Assembly: GCA_963787135.1 (NCBI GenBank) | Contig: CAWBBW010000029.1 | Coordinates: 25,675 to 89,674, forward strand | Origin: Roseiarcus sp963787135 | Lineage (GTDB): Bacteria > Pseudomonadota > Alphaproteobacteria > Rhizobiales > Beijerinckiaceae | Length of the DNA stretch: 64,000 bases | Direction of reading: 5' to 3' | Shown here: positions 1-8,315 of the stretch, piece by piece | Layout of the letters: the number at the start of each line of letters is the position of its first letter | How positions within the stretch are numbered: the first letter of the stretch is position 1 | The notes under the pieces: generated by a model | What the model saw: only the letters and a program-made list of their open reading frames with translations | Databases searched by the model: none | Told to the model about the DNA's origin: nothing | Program-made: the position numbers and the translations under genes

Positions 1-242
1 TGATAGCGGTCGCTGTCCCATTCGAGGACGGCGACGACGTCGCCTTGATCGACGCCGATCTGGGACAGACCGCTGGCGAGGCGCCCAATGCGCTCGCGGA
101 AGGTCCGGTAAGTGTGGCGCCGGAGATCGCGATAGACGATCTCTTGATCCGGAGAGCGAACCATCGGGGCGTGCAGGAGATGCTTGATGAGCAGCGGATA
201 GGGATAGGCCGAAGGCGTCGGCGGGATGATCTTGATGGGCAT
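1..242 (-). CDS. AMP-dependent acyl-CoA ligase, N-terminal part
   Basis: Only the first 80 codons are in the window and the gene runs off the left edge. The ATG at 240-242 is preceded by a strong ribosome site, GGAGGAAACGTC. The peptide has the opening of fatty-acid-CoA ligases of the medium/long-chain type: an early PYPLLIKHLLH stretch, then SPDQEIVYRD, then YRTFRERIGRLASGL followed by GDVVAVLEWDSDRY, which is the typical first beta-sheet region. The adenylation motifs are outside the window. It is the last visible gene of a minus-strand run of lipid genes, 93 bases downstream of a lipase-like gene, so activation of fatty acids for the neighbouring acyltransferases is a reasonable inference. 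Family assignment is good; chain length is unknown. Confidence 0.8.
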   Translation of the reverse strand, partial: MPIKIIPPTPSAYPYPLLIKHLLHAPMVRSPDQEIVYRDLRRHTYRTFRERIGRLASGLSQIGVDQGDVVAVLEWDSDRY

Positions 243-335
243 GACGTTTCCTCCAATGGCAAATTCTTCAAACATTTCATTTTACCGAAGCTCGTACAGC
301 GATCTTCGACGCCAATCAATGTCGTCACGAAAATG

Positions 336-1133
336 TCAAGGACGAGCGCCGCTTCGCTGCCCGGACCGTTCCTCGGTCCGCGGAAACAGGCGAGCAACGA
401 CGGGGCTCGGGCGGAACGGCGCCCATGCGCCAAGCGGTTGCGCGAGCCGGTCCGCGATGACCCAGAGCGTCGCGGGATTGAAGCCAAGACCGATGTGCGA
501 GCCGCGCACCTCAACGTTCTCGCTTTGAGGTCCTTCCGTCTGCTGACACGCCCGCCAGGCCACGACGCCGTCTGAACGGCTATAGATCGAGGTGCTCGGA
601 ATCGGCAGCGGTGCGGCAAGGGCGCGCATCTGCTCCTGCGTCTGGGCGGGGAAAGCCTCGCCAGTGAGGCGCCGCCAAACGGCGCCGACGTTCGACGCAG
701 CCGGCGCAGCGAACGGACTGCCCAGAGTGACGACCATGCGCGCCGCGTCGGGCGCAAGACGCGCCGCCTCGCGCGCGATAATGCCGCCACGGCTCCAGCC
801 GACGAGGGTGACCGGCACTCCCGTCGTTTCGCGGAGGGAGCGAATTTGGCAGGCGACGGCCGGCAGATCCGCGCCGGCAGGCCGGATGTTGCGTCCGCGG
901 TTCCAACCGGTCGCCTGATAGCCGAGAAACCTGAGGTAACCGCGGATCGCGATGGTGGAGCGGTCGGTCGCCCCGAGGCCGGGCAGGACGATAACGGCGT
1001 GAGGCGCCCCGCGCGGCGCCGTCGCCAGGAACGGCGCTGCGGCGATCAGCCGCGCGACGCTGAAAAGACCGCGCGGCTCGATGGCCAGATGAAACGTCGA
1101 AGGCGGAGCGATCTCGCCGCGGAGATTCGACAT
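336..1133 (-). CDS. alpha/beta hydrolase, lipase-like
   Basis: A 265-residue protein with a complete alpha/beta-hydrolase triad readable from sequence: the nucleophile elbow GWSRGG (Ser114), an acid in SRSDG (Asp188) and a histidine in GSHIGL (His213). An oxyanion-type loop VLPGLGATD lies near residue 50. No signal peptide is evident. The start lies 5 bases after the stop of the upstream acyltransferase gene, so the two are almost certainly cotranscribed. In this context it is a candidate esterase or lipase acting on wax ester, acylglycerol or acyl-CoA, but the substrate cannot be read from the sequence. Confidence 0.75.
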   Translation of the reverse strand: MSNLRGEIAPPSTFHLAIEPRGLFSVARLIAAAPFLATAPRGAPHAVIVLPGLGATDRSTIAIRGYLRFLGYQATGWNRGRNIRPAGADLPAVACQIRSLRETTGVPVTLVGWSRGGIIAREAARLAPDAARMVVTLGSPFAAPAASNVGAVWRRLTGEAFPAQTQEQMRALAAPLPIPSTSIYSRSDGVVAWRACQQTEGPQSENVEVRGSHIGLGFNPATLWVIADRLAQPLGAWAPFRPSPVVARLFPRTEERSGQRSGARP

Positions 1134-1138
1134 CGCCG

Positions 1139-2920
1139 CTATTTTCCGACCCGAGCCGGCGGCCGGCCCTTGCGGTGGGGACGAGGCGCCTTCCTCGTCG
1201 ACTTCGCCGACGAAGCGGCGGAGATCTGCTCGTCCGCGTGTTCGGCGGTACCTCGCTTGCGCGTCGATCGCTTTCCCGCCTGCACGACCTTCGGCTTCGA
1301 CCGCGCCGGCTTCGCGCGTGCGGCAGGCGATGGCTTCTGCGCCACCTTGCGCAGCAAGGCTTCTGTCGCCGCGCTGAGCGCGTCGATGCCGCGCGTCAGT
1401 GCGCTCGTTTTTTCCGCTTCCGGCGCGGGCGCCTCGATCTTCGGCTCGGCGATTTGGCTCGGTTTGGGCGCGGCGACCGGGGCGTTCTTCGCAGCGACGG
1501 CGATGGTCGCCTCTGGCCTGCCCAGGTTTGCGTCCGCTTCGCGCAACGCGGCGAAATCCTCGACGATAAAATCGGCGATGCGTTGGGCGTCGGGCACGGT
1601 CTCGCTACAGGCGATGAGACCGAAATCGAGCTGATCGAGATAGCTCTGCACCGTGATGTTGAGCGCGCATCCGTGATAGGGAATCGAAACAGGGAAGTAG
1701 TGTGTGGCCGGCGCTCCGACGCAATACATTGTCTGCCTCGGTCCGGGCACGTTCGAGATCACGATATTGAAGAATGGCCAAAGATAGTTCGCGGCGCGCG
1801 CCCCCGCCCAGAGACGCGTCAGCGCCATGACGACGAGGGGCGCGCCGAGAATCGAGACATCGGTCGTAACCAAGTCGCGCATGTCGGCGAACAGGTCCTT
1901 CGCCTCCTGGCCAGCGGCGTGGGCCGCGGCAAGTCGGGGCAGCGGTTCGCCGACGTCGGTTGGCAGGCGGGATAGGGTGAAGACGACCTGGTTGTTGAGC
2001 TGCGCGTTGCCGAATGGCCGCAGCGAAGCCGGCACGCCTGCGGTTAGCGGTTTTTCCGGCAACACGGCATGTTCGAGAAGATAGCGTCGCAACGCGCCCG
2101 CCGAAAGCCCGAGCACGACGTCGTTGATGGTGACGCCCTGTGATTTGGCGAGCGCCTTCACGTCCTGCAGCGGCAGCGACGAGGTCGCATAGACGCGATG
2201 CGCAGAAATCGCCTTGTTGAACGGCGTGCGCGGCATCTCCTTCACGTAGCGGTAGAGAAAGCGCGCGTCGCGGCCGAAATGCGGCGCAACCTTGGTCAGC
2301 GCCCTGGCGACGCCCGGCAGGGACTTCACCGCCCGCCAGCCCTGGCGAACGAAATCGCCAACGGCTGTACTCGTGAGCTCGATGAAATCGGACGGCTCGA
2401 CGTCTGGAGGGACGACCTTCTGCGGCGCCCTTTCATGCTCTGCGCCGGGTGCAAAATCGTAGGTGACGCCGAGCGTCGCCATGCCCGCGACCCCGTCCAT
2501 CGTGCAATGGTGCACCTTGATGTAGACGGCAAAGCATCCGTCCTCCAGCCCTTCGATAAAGTGGTACTCCCACAGCGGGCGGCTGCGGTCGAGCGGGACG
2601 GCGTGAAGCTGCGCGATCAGGGTCCGCAGTTCGTCCATGCCGCCGGGCTTTGGCAGGGCCGCGTGGCGGATGTGATACTCGAGGTCCAATTTGTCTTCGA
2701 CTATCCACACCGGATGGTCGATGCCGAGCGGCGTCGGCTCGAGGCGACGGCGATACGAAGGCAGGAGATCGAGTCGCGCCGCCGTATGCTCGCGGAAACG
2801 GGCGAAGAGATCGTCCTGTGGCGACCCCGGCTTGAAGATTGTCACGCTCGCAACGTGCATCGGCGTCTGGGGCGTCTCCATGTAAAGGAAGAGAGCGTCG
2901 AGCAGGGAAAGACGCTTCAT
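1139..2920 (-). CDS. wax ester synthase/diacylglycerol acyltransferase (WS/DGAT), long form with C-terminal tail
   Basis: WS/DGAT enzymes transfer an acyl group from acyl-CoA to a fatty alcohol or diacylglycerol. The catalytic HHxxxDG motif is present as HHCTMDG (residues 137-143), preceded by the family landmark PLW (115-117) in DRSRPLWEYHFIEGL. Further family blocks include SINDVVLGLSAGALRRYL-like sequence near residue 270 and NIVISNVPGPR near 390. The acyltransferase fold ends near residue 465. The last 125 residues or so are an Ala/Pro/Lys/Arg-rich tail that the second WS/DGAT of this window lacks. The start codon overlaps the stop of the upstream hydrolase by 4 bases (ATGA), indicating translational coupling. 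The 593-residue length exceeds the usual 450-500. Confidence 0.9.
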   Translation of the reverse strand: MKRLSLLDALFLYMETPQTPMHVASVTIFKPGSPQDDLFARFREHTAARLDLLPSYRRRLEPTPLGIDHPVWIVEDKLDLEYHIRHAALPKPGGMDELRTLIAQLHAVPLDRSRPLWEYHFIEGLEDGCFAVYIKVHHCTMDGVAGMATLGVTYDFAPGAEHERAPQKVVPPDVEPSDFIELTSTAVGDFVRQGWRAVKSLPGVARALTKVAPHFGRDARFLYRYVKEMPRTPFNKAISAHRVYATSSLPLQDVKALAKSQGVTINDVVLGLSAGALRRYLLEHAVLPEKPLTAGVPASLRPFGNAQLNNQVVFTLSRLPTDVGEPLPRLAAAHAAGQEAKDLFADMRDLVTTDVSILGAPLVVMALTRLWAGARAANYLWPFFNIVISNVPGPRQTMYCVGAPATHYFPVSIPYHGCALNITVQSYLDQLDFGLIACSETVPDAQRIADFIVEDFAALREADANLGRPEATIAVAAKNAPVAAPKPSQIAEPKIEAPAPEAEKTSALTRGIDALSAATEALLRKVAQKPSPAARAKPARSKPKVVQAGKRSTRKRGTAEHADEQISAASSAKSTRKAPRPHRKGRPPARVGK

Positions 2921-3846
2921 GGCAAAGCCCCGGCGGCACGAGCGACCCTACATTGCGCCGCGTCTTCGGCCTCAAGACAGTGTCCGGCGATCTCATCCAC
3001 GAGAAGCGGAACCAGTGTTTCCGGCAGAAAATGGCCCATGCCGGGGACAATCCGCAGGCGCGAGCCCGGGATGTTGGCGGCGGTATCCTCGCCGCCCGCC
3101 ATCGGGATCAGGGGATCTTCGGAACCGTGAAGCACCAGCGTGGGCGCCTTGACGCGGCGAAGCGCTCGCACGCGGCTGGGGGCGGTCTGAATGGCGAGGA
3201 GCTGGCGCGTGAGGCCATCCGGGCGATAGCTGCGGCGCACGGAGCGTGCGACTTTCGCCTGAAGTTCGGCCTCGGTCGGCGGATAGCGGGAGCCGCCGAT
3301 CAGACGAAAGAACTCGATCATACGCCGGATGGCCATCAACTCGCTGCGCGGGCGTGGCCGAATGAGGGCGCGCAGCACCTTTCCCTTCGGTCCGGGCAAC
3401 GCGCGATCGCCGCTTGTCGACATGATCGAGGTCAAACTCTTGACGCGTTCCGGGTGCTCGATGGCGAGGATCTGCGCGATCATGCCGCCCATCGACGCGC
3501 CGACCACGTGCGCTTTGGAGATCGCGAGCGCGTCGAGGAGACCGACCGTGTCGGCCGCCATGTCGTCGAGCGTATAGGGCGACCTGACCGGCAAACCAAA
3601 GAAGGCGCGCATCATCATCGTTCTCGTCGCAAGTCTACCGACCGACGGCATGCGGCTCGAGAGGCCAGCGTCCCGGTTGTCGAAGCGAACGACGCGGAAG
3701 CCCCGCGCGGCCAGTCCCTCGCAGAACGAGTTCGGCCAAGCGACAAGTTGCATGCCCAGGCCCATTATCAGGAGTATGACCGGCGCGTCCCGCGGGCCCG
3801 TATCTTCATATTCAATGGCGATGCCGTTCGCCTGGACTGCAGTCAT
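2917..3846 (-). CDS. alpha/beta hydrolase
   Basis: A 309-residue alpha/beta-hydrolase of the epoxide-hydrolase/haloperoxidase-like branch. It has the cap-preceding signature FDNRDAGLSS near residue 55, the nucleophile elbow GASMGG (Ser118), an acid in LVLHGSEDPLIP and the catalytic histidine in GMGHFLPE near the C-terminus. It overlaps the following WS/DGAT gene by 4 bases and belongs to the same minus-strand operon. Related genes often accompany WS/DGAT genes; a role in acylglycerol or ester turnover is inference. A 118-base gap separates it from the amidase gene upstream. Confidence 0.75.
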   Translation of the reverse strand: MTAVQANGIAIEYEDTGPRDAPVILLIMGLGMQLVAWPNSFCEGLAARGFRVVRFDNRDAGLSSRMPSVGRLATRTMMMRAFFGLPVRSPYTLDDMAADTVGLLDALAISKAHVVGASMGGMIAQILAIEHPERVKSLTSIMSTSGDRALPGPKGKVLRALIRPRPRSELMAIRRMIEFFRLIGGSRYPPTEAELQAKVARSVRRSYRPDGLTRQLLAIQTAPSRVRALRRVKAPTLVLHGSEDPLIPMAGGEDTAANIPGSRLRIVPGMGHFLPETLVPLLVDEIAGHCLEAEDAAQCRVARAAGALP

Positions 3847-3964
3847 GATCCGCCCTCCTCCAACGATGATCCCGGTCGATCGGATCGAACTCGAAACTCA
3901 AGCTCGCGGCGGCCTCGTCGCCTCGAGTGCTTCCTTGTCATGCGTGCGCCGCGCCATTTATTCG

Positions 3965-5449
3965 TCATGCCGGCGGCCTCCTATCGAACCACGGCTGCGC
4001 GCGTTCCAGTTCTCCGGCGAGACGGAACAGCAAGCCCTCGTCTGACGCCCGGGACATAAAGTGGATCCCCATCGGCAGTCCGTCAGCGGTCCAGTGCAAA
4101 GGAACGGACATCGCGGGCGCGCCGGTCAAGTTGGCGAGCTCGGTGAACGGCGCCCATGCGATCTTGAAGCGCAAGAGCGCACGGACCCGACCCGAGCTAA
4201 GGATCGCGCGCGATAGCCCCAGCCTCGCCGCCGCGGCGGCGAACGCCGCCAAGGCGCGCGGTGTCGAGGTTTCGCCGATATGCGGCGCCAGCGTTGCGGT
4301 CGTCGGCGTCATATAGACGTCGTAACGGCGATGAAACACGTTCATGATCCGCACGTAGTCCTGACAGCGGTCGAGGCTCGCCGCGAGCTCGTCGGCGCGC
4401 AGAGTGTGGCCGAGACGTGCGAGAAGGCGCGTGTCCGGCTCGAAATCCCCATCGCGGCAACCGGCGCGCCGTTTCGCCTCGGCGACGAGCAGGGCCGCCC
4501 CAGTGAACAGCAAACTGCCGAAATCGTCGAGCAGCGTCTCGCCGTCGATCGCCGGAGTCGCCGGCTCGACCTCATGGCCAAGCGAGGCGAGCAGCTTTGC
4601 GGCGGCGTCGACTGCTGCACTAGCCTCTCGACCGACCGGCTCACCGAACGGTGCGCGGGTCGAAAAGGCGATTCGCAGCCGCTCTCCTTCGCGCGAAACC
4701 TCTTCGAGGTATGGGCGCTGCGGTGGCGCAAGCTGGAAAGCGGAGGCAAGTTCAGGACCTTGGGTCGCGTCGAGCATCGCCGCGCTGTCGCGCACGGAAC
4801 GCGAGATTACGTGATTGACGGCCGAGCCGAACAGCATCTCGCCGCGCTCCGGCCCCCAAGGCGTGCGCCCGCGTCCCGGCTTGAAGCCGAATAGTCCGCA
4901 GACTGCGGCCGGGACGCGGATCGAGCCCCCGAGGTCGTTGGCGCCGGCGAGCGGCGCAATTCCGGCCGCCACGGCGGCGGCCGATCCGCCGGACGAGCCG
5001 CCTGGCGTCAGGTCAACACTCCAAGGATTGCGGGCGGGACCCCATGCGGCGGACTCGGTCACGAGCTGCAGGCCGAATTCGGGAGTATTCGTGCGGCCGA
5101 AGATCAGAACGCCAGCCTTTAACCAACGTTCGGTGATTTCGGCGTGGACAGACGGCGCGAACCCGGTGCGCTTGAGGCCGCGCGAACCGTAAGAGCAGGG
5201 AACTCCCGCATATTCCTGGCCGAGATCCTTTTCGAGGAAGGGAACGCCCGCGAACGGCCCGCTCAAAGGCTCACGCGCCCGCTCGCGCGCGATCGAGTCC
5301 ATTCGCGCGACGATCGCGTTGAGGCGCGGGTTGATCGCTTCCGCGCGCGCGATCGCCGCTTCGAGCGCTTCCGCCGCCGAAATCTCTCTGTCCGCGACAA
5401 GCTGGGCGAGCCGGAGCCCGTCGCAGCGGCTGTACTCGTCAAAGCGCAC
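3965..5449 (-). CDS. amidase (amidase signature family)
   Basis: The open frame extends to 5569, but that would overlap the upstream gene by 83 bases. A GTG at 5447-5449 preceded by GGGAG gives a 494-residue protein and leaves a 37-base gap, so I choose it. From that start the Ser-cisSer-Lys triad of amidase-signature enzymes is Lys74 (FLEKDLG), Ser152 (in GGSSGGS) and Ser176 (in DLGGSIR). The 24-residue spacing of the two serines matches the family. It would hydrolyse an amide bond; acylamides, urethanes and aryl amides are all possible substrates. It appears to head, or follow one gene into, the minus-strand run leading to the WS/DGAT gene. Confidence 0.85.
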   Translation of the reverse strand: MRFDEYSRCDGLRLAQLVADREISAAEALEAAIARAEAINPRLNAIVARMDSIARERAREPLSGPFAGVPFLEKDLGQEYAGVPCSYGSRGLKRTGFAPSVHAEITERWLKAGVLIFGRTNTPEFGLQLVTESAAWGPARNPWSVDLTPGGSSGGSAAAVAAGIAPLAGANDLGGSIRVPAAVCGLFGFKPGRGRTPWGPERGEMLFGSAVNHVISRSVRDSAAMLDATQGPELASAFQLAPPQRPYLEEVSREGERLRIAFSTRAPFGEPVGREASAAVDAAAKLLASLGHEVEPATPAIDGETLLDDFGSLLFTGAALLVAEAKRRAGCRDGDFEPDTRLLARLGHTLRADELAASLDRCQDYVRIMNVFHRRYDVYMTPTTATLAPHIGETSTPRALAAFAAAAARLGLSRAILSSGRVRALLRFKIAWAPFTELANLTGAPAMSVPLHWTADGLPMGIHFMSRASDEGLLFRLAGELERAQPWFDRRPPA

Positions 5450-5486
5450 CCCATATTCTCCCTGTCGCGCAGCGGACGCGCCGCGC

Positions 5487-6206
5487 CTAACTTTGCGGAC
5501 GCCAACACAGCACGCCGTCGTCGCCCGCCAGCAGTCCTTTGACGATCGAACGCTCGCGCCCGACGACAATCGAGACGAACTCGCCCGCGCCGCCGCGCAT
5601 GGCGGCGAACGCCCGATAGCCGCGCTCGAGAAAACCCTGCAACTCGCCGAGCCCGGCGAGCTCCGCAGGCTTGCGCATCATCTTGAGCGCCGCTCCGATG
5701 AAGCGCTGGTTGGTGAGCCCGTCGAGCGCCGCGCCGAGCAGGGCGATGAGATCGATCTGTCGTTCGCGATCCTCTTCGCGGCCGGCCTTCCGATAGGCTG
5801 CGGCGTATGTCGCGTCGCTGATTGTCGCCGCATCCGCGCCGAGCGCCTCGACGATGGCCCCGTCAAGGCTTTCCGACAAGACGTTGAGCTCCACGGCGTG
5901 CGCGACCGTCGTGAGTCCGGACTCGGGGAGAACCTTCATCATCACGGGAAGGATGCGGCGGACGTCATCGATGTGCCGGCTCAGGTCCTTGGGCCCGTAG
6001 AGATCGACGAGAAAGAATTCGGCGGCGTCGTGAAAGCGGCGACTCTCCAGTAGGTCCTGGTGCGTTCGTGCAAGACGCGCCGCCTGCCAAGTGCGCAAAT
6101 GCGCGCGCCGCTCGCTGTGGCTCGCATCTTCAGCGAACCTGGCGCGCAACGTTGTTGCGCGGTCGAGCTCGGCGAGCAACAGCTCGTGAATGATCTCTTT
6201 CGACAT
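5487..6206 (-). CDS. conserved hypothetical protein (FFLVDLYGP motif)
   Basis: The frame is open up to 6392, but the upstream extension is of atypical composition. The ATG at 6204-6206, beginning MSKEIIHELLLAELDRA, gives a compact 239-residue helical protein, although its ribosome site is weak. The sequence has no signal peptide or membrane segment. A motif FFLVDLYGPKDLSRH around residue 65 is one I associate with an uncharacterised proteobacterial family. I do not know its function. It is divergent from the second WS/DGAT gene across about 109 bases and lies 37 bases upstream of the amidase, so it may lead the minus-strand operon. Confidence 0.65.
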   Translation of the reverse strand: MSKEIIHELLLAELDRATTLRARFAEDASHSERRAHLRTWQAARLARTHQDLLESRRFHDAAEFFLVDLYGPKDLSRHIDDVRRILPVMMKVLPESGLTTVAHAVELNVLSESLDGAIVEALGADAATISDATYAAAYRKAGREEDRERQIDLIALLGAALDGLTNQRFIGAALKMMRKPAELAGLGELQGFLERGYRAFAAMRGGAGEFVSIVVGRERSIVKGLLAGDDGVLCWRPQS

Positions 6207-6315
6207 TAAAAGACGCTTATACCGGAACCGTGGGTTCGGCCGCCTAAACGCAGCCGGAACGGCTTCTTGCCTTTGCCGGAACGGGTTATGGTCGGGAAAA
6301 GCTTGGGAGTGAGAG

Positions 6316-7770
6316 ATGAGCCAGCGCGAGCGCATGTCGTCGGTCGATACAACTTGGCTGCGCATGGACCGGCCGACCAACCTTATGGTCATCCTCGGCG
6401 TATGGGTGCTGGAAGGCCCGGTCGCATTGAAGAGGCTCGAGGACCAACTCGCCGATGGGCTGCTCGCTTACCGGCGTTTTCGCCAAAAGGTCGAGTTCAC
6501 TCCGGCGGCCGTCTATTGGCGCGACGATCCGAAATTCGACCTCGCCCACCACATGAAGCGGGCGCGACTGCCGGGAAAAGGGGGCAAGCAGGCGCTCGAA
6601 CGCTTTGTCGCCGACCTCGCCTCAGAGCCGCTCGATCCGAACCGTCCGCTGTGGCAGGTCCATATCGTCGAGAAGTTCGAAGGCGGCGCCGCCGTCGTGT
6701 TCCGCCTCCATCACGCCATCGCAGACGGCATCGCGCTAATGGGGGTCACGATGTCCCTCGTCGATGGGGGCGAACGCAACTCCCGTCGCGCCACGCCCGA
6801 GGAAGATGAAGGCTGGCTGCAGACCCTGATGGCGCCGGTCGTCGCCGCGGTCAACACTGGGACGCAAGCCTCGACCTCGACACTGCGCACGGCGTTCGAT
6901 CTTGTGCGCAATCCCTTGCGAGCTGCAGACTATCTACGCGTCGGAGCGGGCGTCGCAGGCGAACTTGGCTATCTGCTTTTCATGCCGAGCGACAGCGAGA
7001 CCCGCTTCAAGGGCAAGCCGCAGGGCGCCAAGCGCGTCGCCTGGGGCGAGCCGTTGCGGCTGCCGGAGGTTAAGGCGGTCAGCCGCGCGCTCGGCGCCTC
7101 GATCAACGACATGCTGCTCTCCTGCGTCGCAGGGGCGATGCGCCGCTATCTGGTCGACCACGGCGACCAGACCGAGGGGGTCGAATGCCGCGCGCTGGTG
7201 CCGATCAATTTGCGCCAGCCGGGCGAGGTCGAACTTGGCAACCGTTTCGGCATCATCGCCGTCAAACTGCCGGTCGGCATCGAACATCCGCTGGAGCGGC
7301 TGATGACGGTGCGAGAGCGCATGCTGGAGCTGAAGGCCTCCTACGAGCCGCGGGTGACGCTCGGCCTCTTCGGCGCGCTTGGCTATGGGCCAAAGGTCGC
7401 GCAGGACCAGCTCTTCGATCTTCTCTTGAGCCGCGCGACGGCGGTGATGACCAACGTCCCTGGCCCTGTCGAACCTTTGTCGGTCGCCGGCAGCGTATTG
7501 CGCCAGTCGCTCTTCTGGGTGCCTCAGTCGGGCGACATCGGCATGGGTGTTTCGATCCTCTCATACGCGGGAAAGGTGCAGTTCGGCCTCGTCACCGACG
7601 CCGCGCTGACGCCCGACCCCGAAGCGATCGTCAGCCGTTTCGCCGAGGAGTTCGAACGGTACCTCTATTACGTTCTGCTCGATCCGCCCGAGGCGCCGTC
7701 GCTCTCTGTCAAGGGGGAGAGGGCGGAGTCGGCGGCTAGCGCGCGTCGCGCTTTGACGGAATCGTCATAA
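6316..7770 (+). CDS. wax ester synthase/diacylglycerol acyltransferase (WS/DGAT), short form
   Basis: A 484-residue WS/DGAT with the catalytic motif HHAIADG at residues 132-138, preceded by PNRPLWQVHIVEKF. Family landmarks include SINDMLLSCVAGAMRRYL, VPINLRQPG near residue 300 and TNVPGPVEPL near residue 390. The ATG is preceded by GGGAGTGAGAG. Unlike the paralogue at 1139-2920 it has only a short C-terminal extension. It is transcribed away from the minus-strand lipid run, so the two acyltransferases are separately expressed. The likely reaction is acyl-CoA plus long-chain alcohol or diacylglycerol to neutral lipid; preference between wax ester and triacylglycerol cannot be read. Confidence 0.9.
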   Translation: MSQRERMSSVDTTWLRMDRPTNLMVILGVWVLEGPVALKRLEDQLADGLLAYRRFRQKVEFTPAAVYWRDDPKFDLAHHMKRARLPGKGGKQALERFVADLASEPLDPNRPLWQVHIVEKFEGGAAVVFRLHHAIADGIALMGVTMSLVDGGERNSRRATPEEDEGWLQTLMAPVVAAVNTGTQASTSTLRTAFDLVRNPLRAADYLRVGAGVAGELGYLLFMPSDSETRFKGKPQGAKRVAWGEPLRLPEVKAVSRALGASINDMLLSCVAGAMRRYLVDHGDQTEGVECRALVPINLRQPGEVELGNRFGIIAVKLPVGIEHPLERLMTVRERMLELKASYEPRVTLGLFGALGYGPKVAQDQLFDLLLSRATAVMTNVPGPVEPLSVAGSVLRQSLFWVPQSGDIGMGVSILSYAGKVQFGLVTDAALTPDPEAIVSRFAEEFERYLYYVLLDPPEAPSLSVKGERAESAASARRALTESS

Positions 7771-8315
7771 CGAGGAGCGCCGTGCATTTTTGTAAGCGGC
7801 GAAGCGTTTTCAAAGCGTTAGTCGCCAAAAACTGTACCTTTTTCGCCGCGGCCGGCTGTTGGGCCGCGGAGACAAGGAATGGAAAGCCCAGCGCAAGGAA
7901 TTCAAAGCCAAACGCAAGGAAATGAAACCCCGGCACAAGGAAATGAAAGTCAGGCGCAAGGAAATGAAAATAGAGAGTCTTGCGATTTCAGCAGGTTACG
8001 GCAGATCATGATATTCGGCGCACCATTAACCTTAACTTTCTGCAGACTCTCGGTCACTGAAGGGGGCCTCCGTCCGGTCATGAGGCGACAATACCACATA
8101 ATTCTGATTTACGGAAGCAAAACATCGACTCAGTCGTCGAGGGTCGGGGTTACCCTCGGCTGCGCGCCCTGGAGCCCGACCTGTTGCGTCGCTACGCTCG
8201 CAAATGACAGCCTTGTTTCCGTCACAACGAGTCCTGGTCCAGACCCAGCCGCACAGCGTCCGCCATCTTCGTCCTGACTTTCCCCCTGCGTCCCGAAAAG
8301 GGACGCCGCAGGCCG
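7771..8315. other. intergenic stretch without a supported gene
   Basis: This 545-base gap follows the second WS/DGAT gene. It contains the 21-base tandem repeat at 7871-7977 and, near 8178-8213, a stretch whose complement reads GTCATTTGCGAGCGTAGCGA. The latter resembles the widespread dispersed bacterial repeat with consensus GTCATTGCGAGCGNAGCGA. Short frames across it lack ribosome sites and a convincing composition. I see no recognisable gene. Confidence 0.55.
7871..7977. repeat. tandem repeat, five copies of a 21-base purine-rich unit
   Basis: The hexamer CAAGGA recurs exactly every 21 bases at 7873, 7894, 7915, 7936 and 7957, embedded in units of the form (G)CAAGGAAATGAAA plus a variable 7-8 bases. 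The tract is strikingly purine-rich and AT-rich for this genome. Because 21 is a multiple of 3, the reading frame through it stays open and gives a QGNE-type heptapeptide repeat, but nothing supports translation. Confidence 0.8.

Noticed and set aside
2198..4059. Long plus-strand frames opposite the first WS/DGAT and hydrolase genes
   Set aside because: They are antisense to well-supported genes, lack ribosome sites and show no family motifs.
5450..5569. Upstream extension of the amidase
   Set aside because: It would overlap the preceding gene by 83 bases, and a GTG with a good ribosome site lies downstream.
7871..7977. Possible CRISPR array
   Set aside because: The unit is only 21 bases with no distinct repeat/spacer division and no cas genes are nearby.
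7879..8277. Open frame with a QGNE heptapeptide repeat
   Set aside because: No ribosome site, and the frame is open only because the repeat period is a multiple of three.
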